Origin: Saksenaea vasiformis B4078
Taxonomy: Eukaryota > Mucoromycota > Mucoromycetes > Mucorales > Saksenaeaceae
Length of the DNA stretch: 29,810 bases
Direction: 5' to 3'
Assembly: GCA_000697055.1 (NCBI GenBank)
Contig: JNDT01002217.1
Coordinates: 1 to 29,810, forward strand
Below, one piece after another: positions 10,075 through 19,875 of this stretch. Under the pieces are notes generated by a model. It saw nothing but the letters and a program-made list of their open reading frames with translations. It made no database searches and was not told where the DNA came from. A program made the position numbers and the translations under genes. Each line of letters starts with the position of its first letter. Within the stretch, counting starts at the first letter, position 1.

Positions 10075-12827
10075 ACGTTCTGAGTGTTGCCACCAATGTG
10101 GCCATGGATAAACGTTCACGAGTTAATGAAGAAGAAGGATCTGTCTCTGCTTGATGATTCAAACTGACAAAAAAGGATGACAAGTTTTGGTGCCCTCACC
10201 ACAACAAATACATGAACCACAAGCCTCAGGACTGCTGCCATGTCAAGAATGAAAAAGAGGTGTCAATGGCTGAACGTTACAAAAAAGGTCAATGCATCTA
10301 CTGTGGTGACCCCTGGTCAGCCACACATTGTTGCGAAGCATACCACTTGGTAAAAGCCAAAAAGTGGGAAAACCAGCAACTGCCCTCAACAGACAAGACC
10401 ATAAACGTCATCAAGTCTGCTGATACAGGTTCTCCAAGCCATCCTGCTGACGTAGTGATGGATGAAATAAATGCAGATCATGAATCTGCTCTGCAAGCTT
10501 CAGGTAAGCGATTGGGCAATACCCAGCTGACTGATAATCCATTCTCACAAAAATCACCTATTTTAATACAGAATAAGCAGTTCCTTGGTTTGATAGACAC
10601 AGGAGCTGAAATCTCTGTTATAAATAGAAAGATTTGTATAGACAATAAATGGAGGTTTACTGCTATTTCGGGAAAGATCCATTATGCAGGTCAAAGTCAT
10701 TCAGTAAATCGCATTGGTATTACCATGTCACTTGAGCTTAAATATAACAAATGTACAATCATGCATCAATTTGAGGTTATGGACCTAGCCAATCACAATG
10801 AGGTCATCTTGGGTTGTGATCTACTTCTGAAATTGGGTATCACTTTGCTTGGTGTTGCTACCAAATGGGATGATCAGGTTGAAATGAGCTCCATGGATCC
10901 ATCTGCTTATGATGGCCATAAGAGTCTTAAGCCTAACGAATCTCCTGCTGGCTCTGACAAAGAACAAAATGCATTTCACTATGCTATCCAACCATTCTTG
11001 CAAGCAAATGCAAACGTCTCTAAATCATCATTCTGCAATATTCCTAAATCTGTGATTGAGCTTCTGACACCTGAAGGCATTACTTCTTGTCAACGCCAAT
11101 ATCTGATACCATATGTATTGCGACCTGTCATAGATGCAGCTGTCAAAAAATGGTTGGATGATGGCATTATTGTTCCAGCTTCCATCAACAGCTCATGGAA
11201 CAGCCCTCTGACGTTAGCTGACAAGAAAGATGCTTATGGCAATAAAACAGGTAAAAGACCATGTTTAGATCCACGGCACATCAACCATCACTTGCCTGAT
11301 GACAAGTATCCCTTACCTACGATTAGGAAAATTTTCCATGCGTTAGGTGGTTTGAAAGTCTTCACTACATTAGACTTAACCAACGCCTTTCATCGTTTTC
11401 AGATCCACAAAAAGGATCGCCATAAAACAACATTCACACATAACTATCATCAGTATATGTTCCATGGATGTCCTTTCAGTCTAAAGCTGATCTCTTCCAA
11501 ATTCCAATGAGTGATGCACATCATCTTCAAAGATATGCCTTTTGTATGCACCTTTGTTGATGACATTGTCATCTTCTCTACGAATATGGCTGAACATGCC
11601 AATCATGTTCAATGGGCCATTGCTGCTTTAACACAAGCCAACTTAATACTGAACCCTCAAAAGTGCCACTTTGTACAAAAATCAGTTTACTTGTTAGGCT
11701 TCTGCATCTCCAATCAGGGCATTTCCCTCGATCCTTACAAAGTTACAAACGCCTTAGAGTGGCCTATACTACAAACAGGTAAAGATATCCAACGCTTTAT
11801 GGGTATCATCAATTACTTCCATGAACATGTTCCATGCATGTCCACTATTAGTGTTCCACTTGACGCCCTATGCAATGCCGGTTCATTGAAAGGCTTGTGG
11901 ACTTCACAGCACACCAAATGTTTAAATGAGCTCAAACATGCTCTTGCACAGGATGTCTTACTACACTATCCTGACTTTAACAAAAAATTCTATATAGCCA
12001 CAGATGCCTCCAACTACGGCATTGGCGCTGTACTTTTCCAAAAGCCTCATGGCAAAGAACATTATGTCTCATTCATAGCCAGATCTCTGAGTCCATCAGA
12101 GTGTAACTATTCAACTATGAAATGTAAACTTCTGAGTATCATCTTCGTCCTCAAGAAGTTTCATCAATTCCTTTGGGGTCACCCATTCACCCTCTATACC
12201 GATCATAAGGCTTTGATGTACATTCATATGCAAAAACTCGCCAATCCAATGATGCTGACATGGTTTGACACTCTCCTCAATTACAACTTCAATGTTGTTC
12301 ATCTTCCCGGTCTGAATAACATTCTTCCTGATCAATTATCACGCTTGTTCACCCCTGTTGAACAGCTGGAGGGGGGTAATACTACTGCAGTTCAAAAAGC
12401 TTACAAAACTGGTGTTTCTTCTGATAAGAATGGCGTGAAACTCTTCCAAGTTCGCGTTAGATCTACTCCAATTGATACAATGGCTCCTCCTGATGACAAA
12501 TGATGCAATGAGCTCCAGAATGCTCATTTAGCAACTGGACATGCAGGTGCTGAGCACATTGTCTGATACCTCAACAAACAGAGCATTCATTGGAACAATA
12601 TACTCCAGGATGCTGTTGAGTTTGTCAAAGGCTGTATAGACTGCCAAAAATATAACATCACTCAGAAGGGCTACAATCCTCTGAGACCTATCTATGCTTA
12701 CATCCCTAGAGATCACTGGGCTGTAGATCTGGCTACATTTAACAAAACAACTATGTCAAGCAACAACTACCTCCTCATAATGGTAGACATATGCACACGA
12801 TTCTGTATCTTATGTGCAATTCTAAAC
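10075..12827 (+). pseudogene. gag-pol: Element B gag C-terminus, protease, RT, RNase H and integrase N-part
   Basis: Continues the frame from 10075 to where element C is inserted. Two TGA codons at 10153-10158, TGA at 11508-11510, TGA at 12501-12503 and a further stop near 12564 break it. Visible parts: zinc modules CPHHNKYMNHKPQDC and CIYCGDPWSATHCC (10189-10340); protease LIDTGAEISVIN near 10590; RT with WNSPLTLADKKDAYG and FVDD at 11553-11564; RNase H with ATDASNYGIGAVLFQ near 12000; integrase finger ending CIDCQKYN near 12640; first catalytic Asp in AVDLA near 12725. Several conserved residues are lost by G-to-A or C-to-T changes, for example MFHGCPFSLKLIS where A has MFRGCPFGLKPIS. Confidence 0.9.
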
Positions 12828-13186
12828 TGTGGTATATGTTGACCATTGTAATGCCCATCCTATAGAATTGTGTTCCATAACAGGAAAGATTGAGGATTAA
12901 TCATGTTTCCATATACAGTGAACTTCTCCACTGGAACACCAACTGAACCTTATCATCTATAACTTAGACTTATTACTGAGTTCAGTACAACAAGGTAGCA
13001 CTGTGTCATCACAGTAATTGATCCATTCTATAATCTACACCTAATACTGAGAAGAACATTCACTAATTCTTATTTCTGCTAAAAGACTGAATCATATAAA
13101 TAGGCAGACAATCTAACTGAAATAAAGACATCCAACAGTCTCAAAGGATTCTATCCATCTACTGTCCCAATTAACTTACCCATACA
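12828..13186 (+). repeat. 5' LTR of element C
   Basis: Runs from TGTGGTATATG to CCATACA and matches 17907-18265 without any indel. TATAAATA starts at 13095; the CAGTCTCAAAGGA segment starts 41 nt later at 13136, with AATAAA between them, the same spacing as in element B. Confidence 0.94.
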
Positions 13187-13194
13187 ACATTTTT

Positions 13195-13202
13195 TCCTTT
13201 GA
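13195..13202 (+). promoter_or_regulatory. Putative self-primer binding site of element C
   Basis: TCCTTTGA in the leader is the exact reverse complement of TCAAAGGA in the R region (13141-13148), just after the AGTC box. There is no tRNA-type TGG site after the LTR. Confidence 0.55.
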
Positions 13203-13231
13203 ATTCTTCTATTTTATCTTTATTATCAACC

Positions 13232-16200
13232 ATGTCTGCCCAAATCACCCTTACTGAATCTCCCATTCAAGTTCCCATCAACCAGGAAGAACCTCAGGCT
13301 ATCCAGGAACATATGGAAACAGAGGACACTGTCATGTCTAATGGAGATTTGTACTCAGAATCTTCAGTGGATATCCAGCAACTGGAAGAAAACTTGAAGT
13401 CTAAGAAGAAGGCGGCCTCTAACAGGCTAATGATGGTCCTAAGTGATGAAAACGCTGGTGAATTTGAGTGTCTGAATGCTCAAATGGATCTGGATCATGC
13501 TAAGGCTTGTTGAGATGCTTTTCTTCAAGCCAAGGCTGTCCAAGAGGAAGACACCTTGGCCAAGGTTCCTGACAACAGTTCTCAGGCGTCCAGCAAGCTC
13601 TTCACGTTGGTGTCCAAGGAACTACCCGCGTTCCAGGTGAGAGGTAGTCCTCTCAGAGATGAAAAGAAGAAGGTCCATGACTCAGTCAAGTCGTTTATTC
13701 ACGCGTTTGAAGCACAATTGCATGCTTACAACCTGTTGTCCCTTGATGACCATTGGGAACAACTCTTCTGACTCACTTGCGATGATACTCAACGCCAATG
13801 ATTCTCCAAGTCTCTGGCCGACAGGGGACTCAAGTGGAGCCAGGTGGCTGCCCATCTTGAAAATGAATTCGGTAACCCATTCTACATCTAGTGTAAAAAA
13901 GATGAGTACTGACACTTATCCCAGCGTCCCAAAGAGTCCATTCGCCTTTTCCTGGAGAGGTACCAAGAGGTCTCACTTGAGGCCAACCTCAAGCAAGACC
14001 AGGAATTGGTATACAACTTTGTCTGTTCATTGTGGCCACACATCAAAAAGTAAGCTTGGTCTGCCCTGACCAACCATTACAGTTTATCTCTCACCAACGA
14101 CCTGCACAAGGCAGCACAACTGATCATGGCGTCTTGTGGTAAAGACACTGATGGGTTGCATGAAACGGATGAACCAGAGAACAATGGCAAGCGCCATTAC
14201 ACCACTGACAACAACTCTGACCAGAGGAAGGCCAAGCGTGGACATTTCCATCAAAAAGGATGTCCATTGCACCCAAAGGGTTCCCACTCCAAGCAAGACT
14301 GTAACCTCTGGAAGGAGATGCTCCAGGAAGCCTCACAGCAAACGAGGCAAGGAGGCAAGCCCAAGGGCACAAACCTGTGCCAGTACTGCAAGAAAGAGGA
14401 GTACAAGCCTGGGCATACCTGCCAGGAGTACTTCAATGCCAAGAAGAAATACATGGCAAACTGTGCAGTGAAGGTCATGGATGTCGATGATCCTGACACC
14501 ATGTTACCTATCAACATGGAGAAATTGGATCTCCAAAAACAAGGTAAATACCTTAATTGAGCTATTGCAAACAAAACCACTGACTCAATTTTCATATCTA
14601 TTCTTGTACAGAGTGAAAGACAGTGGGGCCTGGTAGACACTGGAGCTAGTAGTTCATTTGTAGATCTTGCATTGGCGCAAGAATTAGATGTATTTTTAAA
14701 TACAAATAATAAAAATACTATTCATCTTGCAGCTACAAAACAAGTTGTAAAGAGTTATGGTACAGTTGATCTCCAACTCTTGTACATGGGCAAAACATGC
14801 CCCCATATCTTCATTGTCATGAATCTCACTTTGGATACTCATCTCAGTATTGGTCTAGACCTCATGCCTAAGTTAGGTATGGGTATTATGGGAATTGCCT
14901 CCTCATGGAATGACCAGATCGATGACACAACTAAAAGTGATATTCCAAATGATACACCCAAACCAAACAATTCACCTGCAGGTACAACGGAGGAAAGAGA
15001 AAAGTTTCTCCAGGCTATTCAACCTTCAATTGACACTAATGAGCGTATACCAAAAGATTCGTTTTGCACCGTTCCTGAATTGGTAATCTACATTGACACG
15101 CCTGATGGTGTAACATCATACTGCCGACAGTATCCACTGCCTGTAGTGTATGAATCCAAAATTCAAGAAGTCATTGATACATGGTTGAAAGATGACACTA
15201 TCGAACAGGCTCCCACAGACACAGCCTGGAATAGTCCTCTCACTTTGGCACCAAAAAAGGATATGTTTGGTTACTACACTGACAGACGTCCATGCCTCGA
15301 TCCTCGCCATATCAACAAGCTCCTCAAGGAAGACTGATATCCACTTCCACTTATTGGGGACATATTCCACAAACTTGGAGGCGCAACAGTATTCACTACA
15401 CTAGACCTCAAAACAGCTTTCCATCACTTTGAGATATATGAACCAGACAGACCCAAAACAGCGTTTACTTTCAAAAGCATGCAGTACATGTTCCGTGGTT
15501 GTCCATTCAGTCTCAAACTGATATCTTTCAAGTTCCAAAGGGTCATGAATATCATCTTCAAAAACTGGTTGTTCATTACAACATTCATTGATGATATCAT
15601 TATATACTCTCAAAATCTTGAGGAACATGCACAGCATGTCCAAACAGTCATCAACAAGCTCACCAGTGTGAACTTGATATTGAATCTGAAAAAGTGCTAT
15701 TTTGCACAGCAATCAGTATACCTTCTCAGTTTCTGTGTATCCAGCACAGGTATCTCCCTGGACCCTCAAAAAGTAAGCAATATTCAAGATTGGCCTCTAC
15801 CTCGCACAGGTACTGATATTCAGTGCTTTCTCAGCATAATCAACTATTTCAGAGAGCACATTCCAAACGTTTCAGCAATGACAGCTCCACTTGACAGGCT
15901 ATGCAATGAGACAACACTTGAAAGTGTTTGGAAAGAGGAGCACGTCACGGCTTTCAACAACCTCAAAAAGGTTCTTCTCAGGCTACCAACTCTGTGCTAC
16001 CCCAATTTGAAATATCCCTTTCAGGTTGCTACAGATGCTTCTAACACTGGAATCAGTGCTGCCCTGTATCAGGTCATTGACGACCAAACCCAACATATCA
16101 GATTTATGGCACGCGCACTATCCAAGAGTGAATGGAACTATTTCACCACCAAACGAGAATTACTCGCTGTAGTTTATGCTCTCACAAAATTCCACAAGTA

Positions 16201-17839
16201 CTTATGGAGAAACAAATTCACCTTGTACACTGACCACAAAGCATTGACTTATCTACACACTCAGAAAGTGGCAAACGCCATGATGATCAATTGGCTCGAT
16301 ACTATCCTACAGTATGACTTTGATGTTGTGCACCTCCCAGGTCTTGACAACATTTTGCCTGATCGTTTATTACGCCTTTTTGACCCAGCAAAAACGCTGG
16401 AAGGGGGGAGTGCTCCCGCAATCATTCTTGAAGGTAAGAGTAATCGAGTGAACTGTGCTGTGACAGTCGAATTTGATGACATGGTAACACCACCAGAGGA
16501 ACAACACAAAGAGTTACTGGGCAAAGCACATGCTTCCAGACACTTTGGAGCTGATGCAATGGTCAATGCCCTTCACAATGATGGATTAAGGTGGCTGAAC
16601 ATGCACAAAGACACTGTAAAAACAGTACAGAAGTATTCAGAATGCCAAAAGCATAACATCTTGAAAAAGGAATATCATCTACTATGACCCATCAATGCCT
16701 ACCTGCCAGGCAATCACTGGGCGATTGATCTCGCTGGTCCTTTCACAACCTCCCACAAAGGTAACCACTACCTACTGGTTATGATTGATGTTTGCACACG
16801 TTTCTGTGTACTCTGTGCTATACCTGACAAATCCCAAGACACAGTTGTTTCCACTGTCATCAACGTCTTCTGTAATTATGGATTTCCTCATTATTTACAA
16901 TCTGACAACAGAAAAGAGTTTATCAACACTCTGATGAAGTTGCTCTCAGAATCTTCTGGATTTGAATACAGACTTGCAACACCCTACCATCCAAGAGCCA
17001 ACGGCGTAGCTGAGCACTAGGTTCAAATATCAGTAAATGCATTACGAAAATGCATTAAAGGAGCAACCCGAGATTGGGACCTTTATGTGCCGAGTGTGCA
17101 ATTGGTGTTAAATGCAAAAGTCACACAAAAGACAGGATCATCGCCTTACACCCTTATGTTTGCAAGAGCAATGAATGGATTTCAAAATTATACAAAAGAT
17201 CCTAAAGTGCCAGCAATGACAAATGAAGAACTTTTGCAACGCATTGACAAAATGACAAACGTTGTATTTCCTGCCATCGCGGAAAGAATGCAAGCAGTAA
17301 CAAATGCACAAAAGGGTAAATTTGACAACAAGTTTAGGATGGTAAAATATCTACCTAAAAGCCAAGTCATGATCAGAGAAAAGCAACGCAGCAAATTGGA
17401 ATCTGCTTATGATGGTCCTTACACCATCGTCAGAGAAACAAAAGGAGGATCCTATGTCCTTATGGATGAACAAGGACTTTTGCTCCCAAGAGATTATCCA
17501 CCGTCTGCACTCAAGTTGATATCTCAGGACGAGATTGTTTCCCTTGAAGAAGTCCAGAAAAAAGGCGAAGAATATTACATAGTTCAAGTCATTGTAGGAT
17601 ACAAAGAAATATCAAAAGGAAACTACATATACAGAGTAAGATGGGAAGGCTATGAGGAAAAAGATGATACATGGCAGAAGCCAGATTTCTTCCACAGTCC
17701 ACAGCCTATTGCAGATTATTGGGAAAGACTTGGTTCTACACCAAACAACAAGACAATCCATCAGAAATGTACACCTCAAAACACTCGATCCCAAAAGCAT
17801 CTGAATAGCAATCAGACACCTATACAACAAAGTAAATGA
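13232..17839 (+). pseudogene. gag-pol: Element C gag-pol polyprotein, single frame with ten in-frame stops
   Basis: From ATG 13232 to TGA 17837-17839 one frame of 1536 codons is kept without any frameshift. Internal stops are at 13511, 13769, 13799, 13889 (TAG), 13910, 14051 (TAA), 14558, 15335, 16685 and 17018 (TAG); the rest are TGA. Domains: Gag; zinc modules CPLHPKGSHSKQDC (14263-14304) and CQYCKKEEYKPGHTC (about 14380-14424); protease LVDTGASSSFVD near 14630; RT with FIDD at 15584-15595; RNase H with ATDASNTGISAALYQ near 16030; integrase with AIDLAG, QSDNRKEF (normally NGTEF) and NGVAEH; GPY/F module YDGPYTIV; chromodomain with VRWEGYEEKDDTWQKP near 17640. The integrase finger has YSEC where CxDC is expected. 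Many glycines are turned into Ser or Arg and many Arg codons into TGA, all by transitions. Confidence 0.93.
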
Positions 17840-17894
17840 CAACGCCATTAAATTTCCAACAGACTATTGACAGTCTAATGGTTATGTCTAACCT

Positions 17895-17906
17895 GGAAGG
17901 AGGTAA
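17895..17906 (+). promoter_or_regulatory. Polypurine tract of element C
   Basis: GGAAGGAGGTAA directly precedes the TGT start of the 3' LTR. It is the counterpart of the G-runs ending GGGGGGTAA in A, B and D, with some G replaced by A. Confidence 0.75.
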
Positions 17907-18265
17907 TGTGGTATATGTTGACCATCGTAATGCCCATCCTATAGAATTGTGTTCCATAACAGGAAAGATCAGAGATTAATCGTGTTTCCATATACAGTGA
18001 ACTTCTCCACTGGAACACCAACTGAACCTTATCATCTATAACTTAGACTTATCACCAAGTTCAGTACAACAAGGTAGCACTGTGTCATCACAGTAATTGA
18101 TCCATTCTATAATCCACATCTAATACCAAGAAGAACGTTTACTAATTCTTATTTCTGCTAAAAGACTGAATCATATAAATAGGCAGACAATCTAACTGAA
18201 ATAAAGACATCCAACAGTCTCAAAGGATTCTATCCATCTACTGTCCCAATTAACTTATCCATACA
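17907..18265 (+). repeat. 3' LTR of element C
   Basis: 359 bp, aligned end to end with 12828-13186 with 16 substitutions by eye, all transitions. Three sites read TG in the 5' copy and CA in this copy. Confidence 0.94.
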
Positions 18266-18270
18266 ATACA

Positions 18271-19281
18271 AACAAGCAATCCAATATGCTCGTGAAAGCA
18301 TTTGTTCAAATCTTCTGCAACTTCAGCATACCTCATGTCATCCAATCTGATAATGGCACCGAGTTCAAAAATAGCTTCATGAGAAAGCTCGTCAATAGTC
18401 TAGGCATTGATCACAGACTCACTACACCTTATCATTCTTGTGCAAACGGTGTAGCTGAATGTTGGGTGCAATCTGCTATACAGGTCATCCATAAAAAGAT
18501 CAAAGGCGCTGCAAATGACTGGGACTACTACGTTCCTAGTACTCAATTGGAGTTAAATATGCATGTCTCGAAACGTTTGAATACTCCTCCATTTTCACTT
18601 ATGTTTGCTTGTAACATGAATAAGTTCCGTGATTATTGTCCTGAGGACTCTACACCTGTTAAACCTATGTCTCATGAACATCTGGTTAAACACTTGGAAC
18701 ACATGCAAAACATAGTATTTCCAGCATTGCAAGAAAAGATGCAAGCATATATCAACGTGATGAAAAACAAGTTCGACACAAAACACAAACTCATTGACTT
18801 TCCTGAAAAAAGCCACGTCATGGTTAAGGTTCAATCACGTAGTAGCAAGCTTGCTTCCGCCTATGAAGGCCCTTACACTGTGTTACATAAAACAGAAGGC
18901 GGCTCATATGTCCTACAGGATGAAATGGGTTCTTTAATGCCCAGAGATTTCTCTCCATCTGAACTTAAACTTATTTCACACGATGATATTGTGCCAGCAG
19001 AAGATCTCTATGAACTTCAGGCAATCCTCAACCATCGTGGCGAAATAGGAAACCATGAGTATCTTGTCAGATGGAAAGGTTACAGACCTGAAGACGATTC
19101 ATGACTTAAATCTGATGATTTCACTGATCCTAATTTCATCATACAATACTGGAATCATCTCAGAAAAACCAGTGAAGACAAACCAGAGGAGACTGATACT
19201 TCCACAAACAAAACACAGAAGCGCAAAGTTAATGCTGCCAACAAAACTGAACCTAGACACAGTAAACGCTCCAAGACTTAA
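18271..19281 (+). pseudogene. gag-pol: Element B integrase C-part and chromodomain
   Basis: Resumes the element B frame after the nested element C. The second catalytic Asp is in QSDNGTEF and the Glu in NGVAECW, so the DDE set is present. A GPY/F module follows (YEGPYTVLHKTEGGSYVL, near 18870), then a chromodomain (LYELQAILNHRG to LVRWKGYRPEDDS). A TGA at 19102-19104 replaces a conserved Trp codon at the end of the chromodomain core. The frame goes on to TAA at 19279-19281 with a basic tail (KRSKT). Confidence 0.9.
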
Positions 19282-19509
19282 TTTTCAAAATCCCGCTTCT
19301 AATTATCTATTCACCTTAATTGTGACTAACGCAATCCATCTTTCATACTGCCAATACTTCTTTAAGATGCAAATGCAGTTCGATCATCAAATTGATCATT
19401 CATATCATCGTTTCACAGCTGCTTCAGGATCTTTTCCTTATATTTTTCCCACAGGGTTTTTTGAAGGTTTTTATCAATCCTGACATTATTCAAACAGTTG
19501 CTTCAACCT
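19282..19509 (+). other. 3' untranslated region of element B
   Basis: About 230 bp between the end of pol and the polypurine tract. I see no gene in it. Similar untranslated stretches precede the polypurine tracts of A (166-303) and, shorter, of C. Confidence 0.6.
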
Positions 19510-19521
19510 GGTGGGGGGTAA
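19510..19521 (+). promoter_or_regulatory. Polypurine tract of element B
   Basis: GGTGGGGGGTAA directly precedes the TGT of the 3' LTR at 19522. Confidence 0.8.
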
Positions 19522-19818
19522 TGTCGTATTCTACATACAGAATGACTAAATCATATCATGACATCTACAGATAAACCTTACAGATGAGAAACCAGATAAA
19601 TAATGATTAAGCTGAAGTACAAATCATATCAGGGTCCAATACCCGATTGTACCTGAAACCTCTTTAACATCAATCATTGGTTTATCATTGTAAAATTTTT
19701 ATTTCTCAAGAACACCACCACTGCTATAAAAGCTCCCTGTAAAACAATAATAAACAATCATCTAAGAGTCTCAATGTATTCCCATTGTTATCCATCTCTC
19801 AATTAACCAAATTTCACA
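19522..19818 (+). repeat. 3' LTR of element B
   Basis: 297 bp, aligned end to end with 7700-7996. Nine differences, all transitions, no indel. In this copy the R segment reads TCAATGTA instead of TCAACGTA. Confidence 0.95.
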
Positions 19819-19823
19819 GTTAG
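19819..19823. repeat. Target-site duplication of element B (right copy, GTTAG)
   Basis: Identical to 7695-7699. Flanks ATCATTG (left) and CAATGAT (right) are inverted repeats of each other around this pentamer. Confidence 0.93.
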
Positions 19824-19875
19824 CAATGATGATATTACCTTGATCATTCAGTGATGAGCATAAGATGTGAATGGT

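Larger units (their letters stand above)
12828..18265 (+). mobile_element. Ty3/Gypsy chromodomain LTR retrotransposon (element C) nested in element B
   Basis: Two 359-bp LTRs in direct orientation enclose a single gag-pol frame and a polypurine tract. It interrupts the integrase of element B between AIL and KQSN. Flanks give only an imperfect duplication (TAAAC at 12823-12827 against CAAAC at 18269-18273, with 3 extra bases after the LTR), so the exact right end (18265 to 18270) is uncertain. Although nested and hence inserted later than B, its LTRs differ more (16 of 359, all transitions). Confidence 0.93.
7700..19818 (+). mobile_element. Ty3/Gypsy chromodomain LTR retrotransposon (element B), with two nested insertions
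   Basis: Paired 297-bp LTRs, a perfect 5-bp target duplication and a polypurine tract define the ends. The element is split by a roughly 1-kb repeat at 9004-10074 and by the complete element C at about 12828-18265; without them it would be about 5.6 kb, a normal length. The gag-pol is interrupted by several stops. LTRs differ at 9 of 297 positions, all transitions. Confidence 0.93.

Noticed and set aside
4942..13231. Canonical tRNA primer-binding sites after the 5' LTRs
   Set aside because: No TGG-initiated string follows any of the three LTR ends; each leader starts with a T-run instead.
12823..18273. Clean target duplication for element C
   Set aside because: TAAAC and CAAAC match only 4 of 5 and would leave 3 unexplained bases after the LTR; reported only as uncertain.
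304..19281. TGA read as Trp (variant genetic code) or programmed readthrough
   Set aside because: Most TGA codons sit at Arg positions, and TAG and TAA occur as well; C-to-T decay explains all of them better.
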